Source of the DNA: Gammaproteobacteria bacterium
GTDB taxonomy: Bacteria > Pseudomonadota > Gammaproteobacteria > Pseudomonadales > Pseudohongiellaceae
DNA: 64,000 nt
Direction of reading: 5' to 3'
NCBI GenBank assembly: GCA_009692305.1
Contig: SHZK01000001.1
Span: 1-64,000, forward strand
A program made the position numbers and the translations under genes. This document shows, in pieces, positions 54,909 through 64,000 of this stretch. The number at the start of each line of letters is the position of its first letter. The first letter of the stretch is position 1. The notes under the pieces were generated by a model. The model was not told the origin of the DNA, searched no databases, and saw nothing but the letters and a program-made list of their open reading frames with translations.

Positions 54909-57737
54909 CTACTTCAACACCTTCTTCAAGAACTCGCCGGTGAATGACCGCTTGTTTGCGGCCACTTGTTCAGGAGTTCCCTCGGCGATGATCTGACCGC
55001 CGCCACTGCCACCTTCCGGTCCGAGGTCCACAATCCAGTCAGCCGTCTTGATCACATCAAGATTGTGTTCGATGACGACGATGGTATTGCCTTGGTCGCG
55101 CAGGTGATGCAGCACGGCCAGCAGTTGCTTGATGTCGTGGAAATGCAAACCGGTAGTGGGTTCGTCCAGAATGTAAAGCGTCTGGCCAGTGTCTCGCTTG
55201 GATAATTCACGGGATAATTTTACGCGCTGCGCCTCACCGCCAGATAGTGTGGTGGCGGCTTGGCCGAGACAGATGTAAGACAGGCCCACATCCATCAGAG
55301 TCTGCAATTTACGGGCGATGACCGGAATCGCATCGAAGAAAACCCGCGCATCTTCAATTGTCATCTCCAGCACCTGGCAGATATTCATCCCCTTGAATTT
55401 TACTTCGAGCGTCTCGCGGTTGTAGCGCTTGCCGCGGCAAACATCACAAGCGACATAGACGTCAGGCAGGAAATGCATCTCTACCTTCACCACGCCATCG
55501 CCCTGACAGGCTTCGCAGCGACCGCCTTTGACGTTGAAGCTGAAGCGACCCGGTTTATAGCCGCGACTGCGCGCTTCTTGCGTGCCAGCGAACAAATCCC
55601 GCACAGGCGTGAAAATGCCAGTGTATGTCGCCGGGTTGGAGCGGGGTGTGCGGCCGATCGGGCTCTGGTCGATGTCTACCACCTTGTCCAGCAGCTGCAA
55701 GCCTTCGATCTCGGAGTATGGCGCGGCGGTCAGGGTGGTGGCGCCATTGAGTTTGGTTACTGCTAGAGGGAATAGCGTATTGTTGATCAGTGTTGATTTT
55801 CCTGAACCTGAGACACCTGTTATGCAAGTAAACAGGCCGATCGGTATACACAAGTCAACCGCTTGCAAATTGTTGCCGCTCGCTCCGCGCAATTGCAGCA
55901 TTTTCTTCGGATTCACCTTGCCGCGGGTTTTGGGTACAGCGATGGATTCGGCTCCGGAAAGATATTTTCCCGTGAGTGATTTTTTGGAGGCGAGTATTTG
56001 TTTGAGACTGCCTTCTGCCACGATCTCACCGCCGTGTACCCCGGCCCCGGGGCCGATGTCGATAATGTGGTCGGCGCTGCGAATCGCTTCCTCGTCGTGT
56101 TCCACTACGATCACAGTGTTGCCGAGGTCGCGGAGATGGAACAGTGTATTCAACAGGCGCGCATTGTCGCGCTGATGCAGGCCAATGGAGGGCTCGTCAA
56201 GAATATACATCACACCCACCAGGCCCGCGCCGATCTGGCTGGCGAGCCGAATGCGCTGCGCCTCGCCCCCTGACAGCGTGTCGGCACTGCGATTCAAGGT
56301 GAGGTAGTTCAAGCCTACATCCACCAGGAATTTCAGCCGGTCCTGCAATTCTTTCAAGACCTTCTCGGCAATCTTTGCGCTCTTTCCCGCGAGCTTTAAT
56401 TTGCTGAAGTAATCAGCCGACTGCAATACGGTCATCGCCGTCACGGTCGGTAAATTGATGCCCTTGATCAGCACATGGCGCGCGTCTTGCTTGAGCCGGG
56501 TGCCTTCGCAATCCGGACAGGATTGTGAACTGAGATACTTCGCCAGCTCTTCCCGCACATGATTGGATTCTGTTTCCCGATAACGGCGATCCATATTGGG
56601 CAGAATTCCTTCGAAGGGATAACTGCGGATATAGGTGTCGCCACGGTCATTCACGTAGTGAAAATCAATCACTTCCTTGCCACTGCCATACAGGATCAGG
56701 TTGCATTGCTTTGGCGTAAGTTTGTTGAAGGGCGTATCGACGTTGAATTTGTAGTGCGCTGCCAGTGAGGTGAGCATCTGAAAGTAATAGAGGCTGCGCC
56801 GGTCCCAGCCGCGGATGGCGCCTTCGGACAGGGCGAGTGAGGCATCGGTAATGATGCGCGACTCGTCGAAGAACTGTTTCAGCCCCAAACCATCACAACT
56901 CGTACAGGCTCCTGCCGGATTATTAAATGAGAACAGGCGCGGCTCCAGTTCGGAAATGCTGTGGCCACATTGTGGGCAGGCAAACAGGGCGGAGAACACC
57001 AGGTCCTGTTCCTTCTGCTGCGTATCTGTAACGCTGACGACGGCGAGGCCATCTGCTAACTGGATTGCTGTCTCAAAACTCTCTGCCAGGCGCTGCTCGA
57101 GTCCTGCCTTGATCTTGAGTCGATCGATAACCACTTCAATCGTGTGTTTCTTGTTCTTCTCCAACTCCGGTGGGTAATCGATCTCACAGACCAGGCCATT
57201 GATGCGGGCGCGGATAAAGCCGCTGCCGCGCAATTCATTGAACACATGCAGATGCTCGCCCTTGCGTTCCCGGACGATCGGCGCCAACACCATGATGCGC
57301 GTGTCCACGGGCAATTCCATGACCTTGTCCACCATCTGGCTGATGGTCTGTGCCTCCAGTTTGATGTGATGGGTTGGGCAGTGGGGTTCGCCGACGCGGG
57401 CGAACAGCAGGCGCAGGTAGTCGTAGATCTCGGTAATGGTGCCGACAGTGGAGCGCGGGTTATGAGAGGTGGACTTTTGTTCGATGGAAATAGCGGGTGA
57501 CAGGCCCTCAATATGGTCGATATCCGGTTTTTCCATCATCGACAGGAACTGTCGGGCGTAGGTGGATAGTGACTCGACATAACGGCGCTGGCCCTCGGCA
57601 TAGAGTGTATCAAACGCCAGCGAGGATTTGCCGGAGCCGGACAGGCCGGTGATTACTACCAGTTTGTCGCGAGGGATGGTGATATTGATGTTCTTTAGAT
57701 TATGGGTGCGGGCACCACGTACTACTATCTTGTCCAT
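54909..57737 (-). CDS. uvrA: Excinuclease ABC subunit A
   Basis: 942 aa, full length. Start [19 protein letters not shown]; Walker [15 protein letters not shown] and [14 protein letters not shown]; two ABC signatures [15 protein letters not shown] and [15 protein letters not shown]; zinc finger cysteines [20 protein letters not shown] with the later CEACQGDG...[10 protein letters not shown]. Damage recognition in nucleotide excision repair with UvrB. It is divergent from ssb, the usual gammaproteobacterial pairing; no CTGT-N8-ACAG LexA box was found between them, where repeat A5/B4 sits instead. Confidence 0.97.
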   Translation of the reverse strand: MDKIVVRGARTHNLKNINITIPRDKLVVITGLSGSGKSSLAFDTLYAEGQRRYVESLSTYARQFLSMMEKPDIDHIEGLSPAISIEQKSTSHNPRSTVGTITEIYDYLRLLFARVGEPHCPTHHIKLEAQTISQMVDKVMELPVDTRIMVLAPIVRERKGEHLHVFNELRGSGFIRARINGLVCEIDYPPELEKNKKHTIEVVIDRLKIKAGLEQRLAESFETAIQLADGLAVVSVTDTQQKEQDLVFSALFACPQCGHSISELEPRLFSFNNPAGACTSCDGLGLKQFFDESRIITDASLALSEGAIRGWDRRSLYYFQMLTSLAAHYKFNVDTPFNKLTPKQCNLILYGSGKEVIDFHYVNDRGDTYIRSYPFEGILPNMDRRYRETESNHVREELAKYLSSQSCPDCEGTRLKQDARHVLIKGINLPTVTAMTVLQSADYFSKLKLAGKSAKIAEKVLKELQDRLKFLVDVGLNYLTLNRSADTLSGGEAQRIRLASQIGAGLVGVMYILDEPSIGLHQRDNARLLNTLFHLRDLGNTVIVVEHDEEAIRSADHIIDIGPGAGVHGGEIVAEGSLKQILASKKSLTGKYLSGAESIAVPKTRGKVNPKKMLQLRGASGNNLQAVDLCIPIGLFTCITGVSGSGKSTLINNTLFPLAVTKLNGATTLTAAPYSEIEGLQLLDKVVDIDQSPIGRTPRSNPATYTGIFTPVRDLFAGTQEARSRGYKPGRFSFNVKGGRCEACQGDGVVKVEMHFLPDVYVACDVCRGKRYNRETLEVKFKGMNICQVLEMTIEDARVFFDAIPVIARKLQTLMDVGLSYICLGQAATTLSGGEAQRVKLSRELSKRDTGQTLYILDEPTTGLHFHDIKQLLAVLHHLRDQGNTIVVIEHNLDVIKTADWIVDLGPEGGSGGGQIIAEGTPEQVAANKRSFTGEFLKKVLK

Positions 57738-57881
57738 GTATTCAGTCCAAGCTATCCCTTCGCGGGATGGGGAAACCGGACATTATCTTCATTTATGGCG
57801 CTTTGGGCAAAGTGAACCTTGGTTTGAGTTTTTATTCGGGCTGACATTGATAGAAAGAAATACCAGTTATCGATATTGCGA

Positions 57882-58034
57882 CTTCGAGCGGCACCGGGGT
57901 GGCATTGGGTTTCTGCTGCAGCCCGCGCCGCTCCGCGGTTCCCTCCATCACGAAAAAGCCCTGTACTGCGGTCTTTTTCGCTCCTTCGGCGCTGGTCTTT
58001 GATCGCAGCTGAACCCCAATACCACCCCGATGCC
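57882..58034 (+). repeat. Module A hairpin repeat, copy A5
   Basis: Starts CTTCGAGC; left arm GGCACCGGGGTGGCATTGGG pairs with right arm CCCAATACCACCCCGATGCC (20 bp, few mismatches). Core CTGCAGCCCGCGCC to TTTGATCGCAG, mini-hairpin CCGCG/CGCGG, central hairpin CGAAAAAG...CTTTTTCG. Followed by a ~75-bp tail nearly identical to that after A3. Lies between uvrA and ssb. Confidence 0.85.
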
Positions 58035-58109
58035 TTGCTGAATGCGATGTGGACTGGGAACTTGACTTCGAAACAAACCAGACGCCAACGTGAATGCGAA
58101 GTGGTTTGA

Positions 58110-58155
58110 GAATTCAACTACGATATCACCTCCGAGTCGGGCGGAAAGGTGCTCG
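58110..58155 (+). repeat. Module B repeat, truncated copy B4
   Basis: Begins GAATTCAACTACGATATCA like B2, then jumps to the last part (CGAGTCGGGCGGAAAGGTGC). About 60 bp of the palindrome centre and left arm are missing, as expected from hairpin-mediated deletion. Confidence 0.75.
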
Positions 58156-58314
58156 CTTTTAAGCTTGCAAAAGGTGCTCGTTGTTAAGCTTACAATTGGG
58201 CATTCAGGAAATTGGTAGAGAGGATCTCTGCAAATATAGAGGAAAGTTTCTCAAGCTGCTGAGCATGGTATAGACTTACGCACTGGATAAATTGGTTTAG
58301 ATGCGGAGGCAAAA

Positions 58315-58785
58315 GTGGCAAGTCGAGGTGTAAATAAGGTAATTCTGGTAGGTAATCTGGGAAATGATCCAGAAGTGCGCTATATGCCTAACGGCAATGC
58401 CGTTGCCAATGTGTCGCTCGCGACCAGTGACAGCTGGAAAGACAAAACTACCGGCGAGCAGCAGGAAAAAACCGAGTGGCATCGGGTTATTTTCTTCAAT
58501 CGCCTGGCGGAAATAGTCGAGCAATACGTGAAGAAAGGTTCCAAGTTATACATCGAGGGTCGTTTGCAGACGCGCTCCTGGGAACAGGATGGCGTCAAGC
58601 GCTATACCACTGAAATTGTAGCCAGTGAGATGCAGATGCTGGATTCCCGCGGCGCCGGTGCTGGCGACAGTTCGTTTGGGCAGGATCGCCCGTCTTCGAA
58701 TGCTCCATCAGCACGCAGCGCTCCTCCGGCGCAGCAATCAGCGCCTGCCAATTTCGATAATTTCGACGACGACATACCGTTTTAG
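58315..58785 (+). CDS. ssb: Single-stranded DNA-binding protein
   Basis: 156 aa from GTG 58315 with a perfect GGAGG 5 nt upstream. OB fold (residues ~4-110: [48 protein letters not shown]), a Pro/Ser/Ala-rich linker and the acidic DDDIPF tip that recruits repair and replication proteins. Divergent from uvrA. Intact. Confidence 0.97.
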   Translation: MASRGVNKVILVGNLGNDPEVRYMPNGNAVANVSLATSDSWKDKTTGEQQEKTEWHRVIFFNRLAEIVEQYVKKGSKLYIEGRLQTRSWEQDGVKRYTTEIVASEMQMLDSRGAGAGDSSFGQDRPSSNAPSARSAPPAQQSAPANFDNFDDDIPF

Positions 58786-58923
58786 CCTATCCGTGCTCTA
58801 GCTAGCTCGTCATTGCCGCCGGAGCAGGGCGCATATGATGAGCCAGTTGGGTCGACGTGACTTCAATTCGGGTTTGGTCAAACTTCAGGGTCGATAGGTG
58901 AGGCAGGCAGGATATATCCAGGT

Positions 58924-59871
58924 GTGAAACTCTTTCTGGTTGGTGCCAATAGTCCCACAGGTAAAAGCCTGGTTGAGATTTTGCGCAATCGCAAAATTCG
59001 CTATCTTGCACCTCCAGATAAACACTTCGATCCGAATAAGCCAGCCGTGATCAGCAAGCTCGTCACGGATTACGCCCCCACGCAACTGATTAACATGGCG
59101 GATTTTATCTCCGGCAACCACAGCGCGTTGAAGCGTGCCGAGAATTCCGACGTCCGCTGTCGCCAGATCAACCAGCAGTTACCTGCGAAGCTCGTCGATA
59201 TCTGTCGTCAGCGTGCCATCCCCATGCTGCAACTTTCCAATAGTTATGTATTCGATGGGGAAAAGCGCCTTGGCTACAACGAAAATGATGAGCCAGATCC
59301 ACAAGGAGTCTATGGACACTGCTCTCTGGCCGGCGAGAATGCCGTCAGGAAGCATGCGGAACATGTGATCTTGCGATCCGGCTGGCTGTTCGGAAAATTC
59401 AAGAAGGGTCTGATCAAGTCCTGGATTCGCTCCGCCAAGAAAAACGCAGGTGAGATTGCCGTGTCACGTCGACATTTCAGCCCAACTCCAACCGAAGATG
59501 TCGCGGCGGCAATACTGGCGGTGTGTCTGCAGGTGGATTGCGGCGCCGATGTCTGGGGCACGTATCACTACAGCGGGCTTGGTTCAAAGAAAGAGAAAGA
59601 GTTTGCCGAACAGGTACTGAGGTATGCGGCAAATCATGATGAGGAAATATATCAGTTGCTCGATAGCATTAAATTCCTGGAGCAGGAAGTGCGCGCGCCC
59701 GAAATTCGCAACTCGTCTCTGGTCTGCAAGAAAATCCTCGATACCTTCGGCATCAAACAGAAGTCCTGGCATGGTGATCTGCAAGAAGCCATCAAGGCCT
59801 TATACGGAGATCGTTATCGCACTGCGGCTGCAAAGCTGGAAGCGACCCGGTCTGCTACCCATGTTGCCTGA
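58924..59871 (+). CDS. RmlD-like NAD(P)-binding sugar nucleotide protein, altered catalytic motif
   Basis: 315 aa from GTG 58924. Extended SDR/RmlD-substrate-binding fold: GANSPTGKSLVEIL in place of the usual GxxGxxG start, SNSYVFDGEKRLGYNE (the conserved YVFDG), and RSGWLFGKFKKG. The catalytic YxxxK appears as YGHCS: Tyr 130 is present, but Lys is replaced by Ser 134 in an otherwise typical YGxSKLAGE segment. So dTDP-4-dehydrorhamnose reductase activity is doubtful. It stands apart from other rml genes. A C-terminal ~70-residue extension is helical. Confidence 0.75.
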   Translation: MKLFLVGANSPTGKSLVEILRNRKIRYLAPPDKHFDPNKPAVISKLVTDYAPTQLINMADFISGNHSALKRAENSDVRCRQINQQLPAKLVDICRQRAIPMLQLSNSYVFDGEKRLGYNENDEPDPQGVYGHCSLAGENAVRKHAEHVILRSGWLFGKFKKGLIKSWIRSAKKNAGEIAVSRRHFSPTPTEDVAAAILAVCLQVDCGADVWGTYHYSGLGSKKEKEFAEQVLRYAANHDEEIYQLLDSIKFLEQEVRAPEIRNSSLVCKKILDTFGIKQKSWHGDLQEAIKALYGDRYRTAAAKLEATRSATHVA

Positions 59872-59888
59872 CACCCGGAACTGACAGA

Positions 59889-61118
59889 ATGAGCCAGCGC
59901 ACGGGCAGTATGCTTACACCGATTGATGCCGCACTCGATATGCTGCTCGCCGCCATGCAACCAGTGGCGGAGTCAGAATTGGTTGCGCTCAGTGCAAGTT
60001 CTGGTCGCGTGCTTGCTCAGGCAATTCAAGCCAGCGTCGCAGTACCACCCCATAACAATAGTGCGATGGATGGTTTTGCAGTGCGTGCCAGCGACCTCAG
60101 CAAAGTGCCGGTTACTCTGCGCGTATCGCAGCGCATAGCTGCGGGCCAGGTTGGCACGCCCTTGCTTGCTGGCGAAGCGGCGCGGATTTTTACCGGTGCG
60201 CCTTTGCCTGGCGGTGCTGATGCCGTAGTGATGCAGGAAAATTGCCAGTTTGCCAGCGATGCTGTGACTATCTTGCAAGCAGTAGGCAGTGGCGAGAACG
60301 TTCGCAGTATCGGTGAAGACATCGCCATTGGCGCAGGCTTATTTCTCCAGGGGCATCGATTGCGTGCGCAGGATGCAGGCGTGCTCGCATCTGTGGGGCT
60401 AACCGCAATAAACGTGAGGCGCAAGTTGCGCGTTGCCCTGCTCACCACCGGCGACGAACTGGTGCCGCCTGGCACCGCGCTGCAGCCGGGGCAAATCTAC
60501 AATTCCAATTTTTACACGCTGTCGGTTTTGCTGCAGGCGCTTGCCTGCGAAGTGATTGATCTTGGCATCGTCAAAGACGAGTTGCAGGCGACACGCAGCG
60601 TGTTGCTGGAAGCGGCGCGCCGCGCTGACTGTATTATCAGCACCGGTGGCGTATCTGTTGGCGACGAAGATCATGTCAAGGCGGCACTTACTGAGTTAGG
60701 GACACTGGACTTGTGGAAGCTGGCCATTAAACCAGGGAAACCACTCGCTTGCGGCAGCCTGCAAGGCACCCATTTTTTCGGCCTGCCGGGAAATCCGGTG
60801 TCGGTCTTCGTCACTTTCTGCCTGCTCGTGCGTCCCTGCCTGCTACGGTTGTCCGGTTGCAACCAGATCGCACCATTGCGACTGCGCATGCCAGCCGGAT
60901 TTGACCAGCCAGAATCCGGCGACCGGCAGGAATATTTACGCGTGGTAATTCAGGCCGATGCCAGCCAGGCGCCCGTGCTCATGCCGATTCGCAACCAGAG
61001 TTCCGGGGTTGGCTCCTCCTTGAGTGCTGCTGCCGGTCTTGCCATAATTCCTCCCTATACTTCGGTCGCCATCGGCGATAGGCTTGAGTTCATTCCATTC
61101 TCTGAACTTATCAATTAG
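59889..61118 (+). CDS. moeA: Molybdopterin molybdotransferase MoeA
   Basis: 409 aa. Inserts molybdate into adenylated molybdopterin, the last step of cofactor synthesis. Motifs: NNSAMDGFAVRASD, GAPLPGGADAVVMQE, TGDELVPPGTALQPGQIYNS, STGGVSVGDEDHVK and FGLPGNPVSVFVTF. It serves the SoxC-like and xanthine dehydrogenase-type enzymes in this window. It is 17 bp after the RmlD-like gene and 14 bp before the lipoprotein gene, so an operon is likely; no moeB or mob genes are adjacent. Confidence 0.95.
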   Translation: MSQRTGSMLTPIDAALDMLLAAMQPVAESELVALSASSGRVLAQAIQASVAVPPHNNSAMDGFAVRASDLSKVPVTLRVSQRIAAGQVGTPLLAGEAARIFTGAPLPGGADAVVMQENCQFASDAVTILQAVGSGENVRSIGEDIAIGAGLFLQGHRLRAQDAGVLASVGLTAINVRRKLRVALLTTGDELVPPGTALQPGQIYNSNFYTLSVLLQALACEVIDLGIVKDELQATRSVLLEAARRADCIISTGGVSVGDEDHVKAALTELGTLDLWKLAIKPGKPLACGSLQGTHFFGLPGNPVSVFVTFCLLVRPCLLRLSGCNQIAPLRLRMPAGFDQPESGDRQEYLRVVIQADASQAPVLMPIRNQSSGVGSSLSAAAGLAIIPPYTSVAIGDRLEFIPFSELIN

Positions 61119-61132
61119 GAAATCCAGCCAGC

Positions 61133-61891
61133 GTGATCCATAGATTTCTGACCATTGTGTGTCTGACTGGCTTGCTTTCGGCCTGTGAGAATATGTTGCT
61201 GACCGGCAGGGACCGAGCCGCCAAGACGAACACGGAAGCTGATGCTGGAGATGATCCATTCACTATCAGTGGCTTGACTGGGGCCGATGTGGTTGCAGGT
61301 GACCAAAACCTCGACAATGAGCAGCGGCAGTTCATTGCAGACATTCTGTTTGAGGGATTGCAGGCGCTGGATGCTGATCGCCTGCTGACACCGATTGAGA
61401 ACAATGCCTACGATCGCTTCCGCCGCGTACTGACTATTGATCCTGATAACGCGCTCGCTCTGCAGGGATTGGCCGATGTCGCGGCGCGCTATCTGGAGTT
61501 GTCGCTGCAAGCGAGCTGGCGTGGACTGTTTGCTGAAGCGGCGACGATGCTGGAAAATGCCCGCTTCGTGAATCCCCAGCACCCGGAGCTGGCAGCTGTG
61601 TCGATGACTCTGCAGGCAGAACAGAATTCCGGGGATTTATTCTTTGATGTGAATAATAATGAAGTAAGCAACCGCAGCGAGACTGCGAGATCGAGGTTGT
61701 TTGACATTGCACGCCAGGCGCGGGAATTGTCGGCTAATGTCCTTATAACGGCTCCCAATGATGACAATGCGCGCTGGATGTTTAACACGATGCGAGACGG
61801 AGTTGAAGGTTATCGACTGCGCGGGACCATTGAGCTGGCCAGTCGCACCACAATCCGCCTGCGCCTGCCACGTACCGGTTTGAGCGATTAA
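61133..61891 (+). CDS. Putative TPR-like lipoprotein
   Basis: 252 aa from GTG 61133. Lipobox LLSAC with Cys 18. Residues ~75-145 resemble helical repeats (AYDRFRRVLTIDPDNALALQ; EAATMLENARFVNPQHPELA), the spacing and NPxxPELAxV pattern of tetratricopeptide units. A role as an outer-membrane assembly or cell-envelope scaffold would be in line with such proteins, but nothing specific is recognised. Precedes the DUF2333 gene by 49 bp. Confidence 0.7.
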   Translation: MIHRFLTIVCLTGLLSACENMLLTGRDRAAKTNTEADAGDDPFTISGLTGADVVAGDQNLDNEQRQFIADILFEGLQALDADRLLTPIENNAYDRFRRVLTIDPDNALALQGLADVAARYLELSLQASWRGLFAEAATMLENARFVNPQHPELAAVSMTLQAEQNSGDLFFDVNNNEVSNRSETARSRLFDIARQARELSANVLITAPNDDNARWMFNTMRDGVEGYRLRGTIELASRTTIRLRLPRTGLSD

Positions 61892-61940
61892 ACCCTCACG
61901 GGTCATTCTTAGTTGGGATTGATCAATCAGGAACCCAAAC

Positions 61941-62993
61941 ATGCGGTTTTCACTCTTCAAGAATCGTCGCAATGAGACTCCTGACCTGACACAGGATGCA
62001 AGTCCTGCCAATGGGTTGCGTCGGGTGCTATTCGTTGCCATTGGCAGCCTCTGTGTCCTGGTCATTGCCCTGGGAATTTACTGGAGCAGGGAACCGGCAC
62101 AGTTCACTGTTACGCAAAATGTGAATGACAGACTCGCTGCAGTTGGCTACAGCTATGTCGTCGGCAGTGCAACGGCGGCGGCGTTGATTCAGGTGACGGA
62201 AACCTTGCTGGAAAAACCAGGCGGCTATCTCAGTAATGACAAGATGCCACCTGGCCTGTATCTGGACAATATTCCGAATTGGGAATTCGGTGCGCTGGTG
62301 CAAGTGCGCGATTTTGCGAAGGCATTTCGCGAAAGTTTTAGTCGCTCCCAATCACAGTCCGTCGAAGACCCTGACCTGATCGTCAGCGATCCGAAATTGA
62401 ATATAAGCAACGATAGCTGGATATTTCCGTCCGCTGAGAATGAATACCGGGAAGCTATCGTGCGCTTGAATTCATATATGATACGCATCTCTGACGCCAA
62501 CAATGCTGACGCGCAGTTCTATGCGCGGGCCGACAATCTGTCACGCTGGTTGTTGAACGTGGAGTCACGTCTTGGCAGTCTGTCCCAGCGTCTTAGTGCA
62601 AGCGTGCGGCAGGGACGCGTAAATATCGATGTCGCAGGCGAGCCGGCAGCTACTCAATCCACACCTTCAAGCAATGAAACATCAGTCAAGACACCCTGGT
62701 TACAAATCGACAATAACTTTTATGAGGCACGCGGCGCCACCTGGGCCCTGATTCATTTCCTGAAAGCGGCCGAGCTGGATTTCAAGCAAGTGTTGGATGA
62801 CAAAAATGCGAATGCCAGCCTCCGCCAGATTATTCGCGATTTGGAATACAGTCAGCGTATGGTGTTTTTTCCGATCATTTTGAATGGCTCAGGATTCGGA
62901 GTCTTTGCCAATCATTCCCTGACTATGGCCAACTATATTTCCCGTGCCAATGCCGCCATCAGTGATTTGCGAGAACTACTGGCGCAGGGATGA
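61941..62993 (+). CDS. DUF2333 family membrane-anchored protein
   Basis: 350 aa with one TM helix (~27-46, LRRVLFVAIGSLCVLVIALG) and a large periplasmic part. Matches DUF2333: NDRLAAVGYSYVVGSATAAA, KPGGYLSNDKMPPGLYLDNI, DNNFYEARGATWALIHFLKA. Conserved in gammaproteobacteria, function unknown. AGGAA lies 7 nt before the ATG. Confidence 0.88.
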   Translation: MRFSLFKNRRNETPDLTQDASPANGLRRVLFVAIGSLCVLVIALGIYWSREPAQFTVTQNVNDRLAAVGYSYVVGSATAAALIQVTETLLEKPGGYLSNDKMPPGLYLDNIPNWEFGALVQVRDFAKAFRESFSRSQSQSVEDPDLIVSDPKLNISNDSWIFPSAENEYREAIVRLNSYMIRISDANNADAQFYARADNLSRWLLNVESRLGSLSQRLSASVRQGRVNIDVAGEPAATQSTPSSNETSVKTPWLQIDNNFYEARGATWALIHFLKAAELDFKQVLDDKNANASLRQIIRDLEYSQRMVFFPIILNGSGFGVFANHSLTMANYISRANAAISDLRELLAQG

Positions 62994-62999
62994 GTCTGT

Positions 63000-64000
63000 T
63001 TGATAACGCGTAAGTCAATTGCCGACTATCTTCCCATCCTGCGCTGGAGTCGACAGTACCGCAAAGCGTTGTTCATGGATGATGCGCTGGCTGCCACGAT
63101 CGTTGGCATCATGATAATTCCCCAGGCCCTAGCCTATGCTATGGTGGCCGCCATGCCGCCATGCCGCCGGTCGCCGGCTTGTATGCGAGCATTATCGGAC
63201 TGGTCGCGTACTCCCTGTTTGGTACCAGCAATTCACTCTCGGTCGGACCTGTCGCAGTCATATCGCTGATGACGGCGGCCGCGTTGGGCAAGTTATCGCT
63301 GAATGGGCCCGCAGAATATGCAGCCGCGGCGCTGACATTGGCGTTTCTTTCCGGGATGTTCTTGCTGATTATGGGCATCGCGCGACTCGGTCTCATGGCA
63401 AATTATCTATCCCATCCGGTAATCTCGGCGTTTATCACGGCATCCTGTCTGGTCATTGCAGTGAGTCAATTGCGGTATCTGCTGGGCGTTTCCGCCAGCG
63501 GGGGGCAGCGTGCCTGAGATGGTGTTTTCCCTTTACTCTGCTCTGGGAGATACCAACTTCATCACATTTGGTATTGGTGTTGGGGCCATTGTATTTTTGG
63601 TCTGGTGCAGGACCGGCTTGGAAAAATTATTATAGTCGTTTGGCCTGAGCGACACCCTTGCCCTGCTCGCTATGCGTACGAGTCCATTATTCGTCATCAT
63701 GGTAGTGACTTTGTTTACACAATGGTTCCAGCTTGATAGCAAAGGTGTGCAGCTGCTGGGTGTCGTGCCAGCCGGTTTGCCTGAGTTATCGTTACCGAAT
63801 TTTTCCAGAGAGCTACTTTCGAGCCTGGTGGGTTCAGCGCTGCTGATTTCTATAATCGGATTCGTTGAATCGATTTCAATCGCCCAATCGTTGGCGGCCA
63901 AACGCCGTGAGCGCATCGATCTGAACCAGGAACTGGTGGCACTGGGCGTCAGCAATATCGCGGTGGCCTTCACCAGCGGTTATCCGGTTACCGGCAGTTT
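63000..64000 (+). pseudogene. SulP family anion transporter, multiply disrupted, 3' partial
   Basis: A SulP permease starts at TTG 63000 (DYLPILRWSRQYRKALFMDD; PQALAYAMVAAMPP). An 8-bp tandem duplication (ATGCCGCC at 63153-63160 and 63161-63168) shifts the frame, after which VAGLYASIIGLVAYSLFGTS follows. A second shift lies in a six-G run at 63500-63505; with five G, reading continues VPEMVFSLYSALGDTNF. An in-frame TAG at 63633-63635 follows, after which the frame continues SFGLSDTLALLAMRTSP and GFVESISIAQSLAAKRRERI to the window end. At least three lesions make function impossible without repair. Confidence 0.88.

Noticed and set aside
3118-58034. Module A as integron attC sites, retron ncRNA or CRISPR repeats
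   Set aside because: No integrase, reverse transcriptase or cas gene; no RYYYAAC/GTTRRRY ends, no regular spacing, and repeats are kilobases apart.
57752-58117. Minus-strand ORF, nearly identical to one at 16054-16245
   Set aside because: Both lie inside the A-tail-B repeats; identity is of the DNA, and the frames do not share ends.
57738-58314. LexA (SOS) box between uvrA and ssb
   Set aside because: Expected from other gammaproteobacteria, but no CTGT-N8-ACAG sequence was found by eye.

Overview
This 64 kb window (roughly 55% GC by eye) is chromosomal DNA of a free-living, aerobic gammaproteobacterium. The pointers are a long membrane-anchored FadE, a DUF2333 protein, ModF, a KefB/C-type antiporter, a NAD-type GAPDH, class I ferrochelatase, and a strong supply of exported hydrolases, c-type cytochromes and molybdenum enzymes. 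The flavour resembles marine lineages around Halieaceae, Spongiibacteraceae or Pseudohongiellaceae, but that placement is inference. No tRNA, rRNA, CRISPR array, prophage or transposase gene was seen.

Layout. 0-9 kb: the 3' end of a phosphate-type porin, a tannase/feruloyl esterase, a GST, an exported double-VOC protein flanked by two copies of a long hairpin repeat, a Met-rich exported protein and a DUF5916 outer-membrane protein. 8.5-24 kb: a SoxC/SoxD-like sulfite dehydrogenase pair, a dienoyl-CoA isomerase-like crotonase, a transmembrane anchor protein, an M23-fold protein, MaoC, RecQ, a repeat cluster, GAPDH, a cytochrome c, an esterase, a broken PhyH dioxygenase, FadE and DUF599. 24-38 kb: ModF, a CBS protein, two exported proteins, a site-2 protease, a cold-shock protein, a formyltransferase, GST, GNAT, a frameshifted penicillin acylase, a Tat amidohydrolase, a DmeF-like exporter and a PTP-like protein. 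38-52 kb: a redoxin/cytochrome c/copper-monooxygenase fusion, a K+ efflux antiporter, an unusual M28 protein, HemH, a hybrid histidine kinase with an internal stop, a SnoaL-like pseudogene and a three-subunit periplasmic xanthine dehydrogenase-type hydroxylase. 52-64 kb: DUF167, an M14 peptidase with a late stop, UvrA and Ssb (divergent), an RmlD-like protein, MoeA, a lipoprotein, DUF2333 and a badly damaged SulP transporter running off the end.

How the genes work together. Molybdenum chemistry recurs: SoxC and the xanthine dehydrogenase-type enzyme both need molybdenum cofactor, MoeA makes it, and a ModF-like ATPase is present. Fatty-acid and aromatic acyl turnover is represented by FadE, crotonase, MaoC and tannase. 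DNA repair is represented by RecQ, UvrA and Ssb.

Two things stand out. First, a dispersed intergenic repeat family (five copies of module A, three of them followed by module B) folds into a long hairpin whose outer arms and central hairpin differ between copies yet remain paired within each copy. Second, seven genes, none of them core housekeeping, carry disabling lesions (seven in-frame stops, three homopolymer indels and one 8-bp tandem duplication), while neighbouring core genes are intact. This suggests ongoing gene decay, with assembly error as the alternative for the homopolymer cases.
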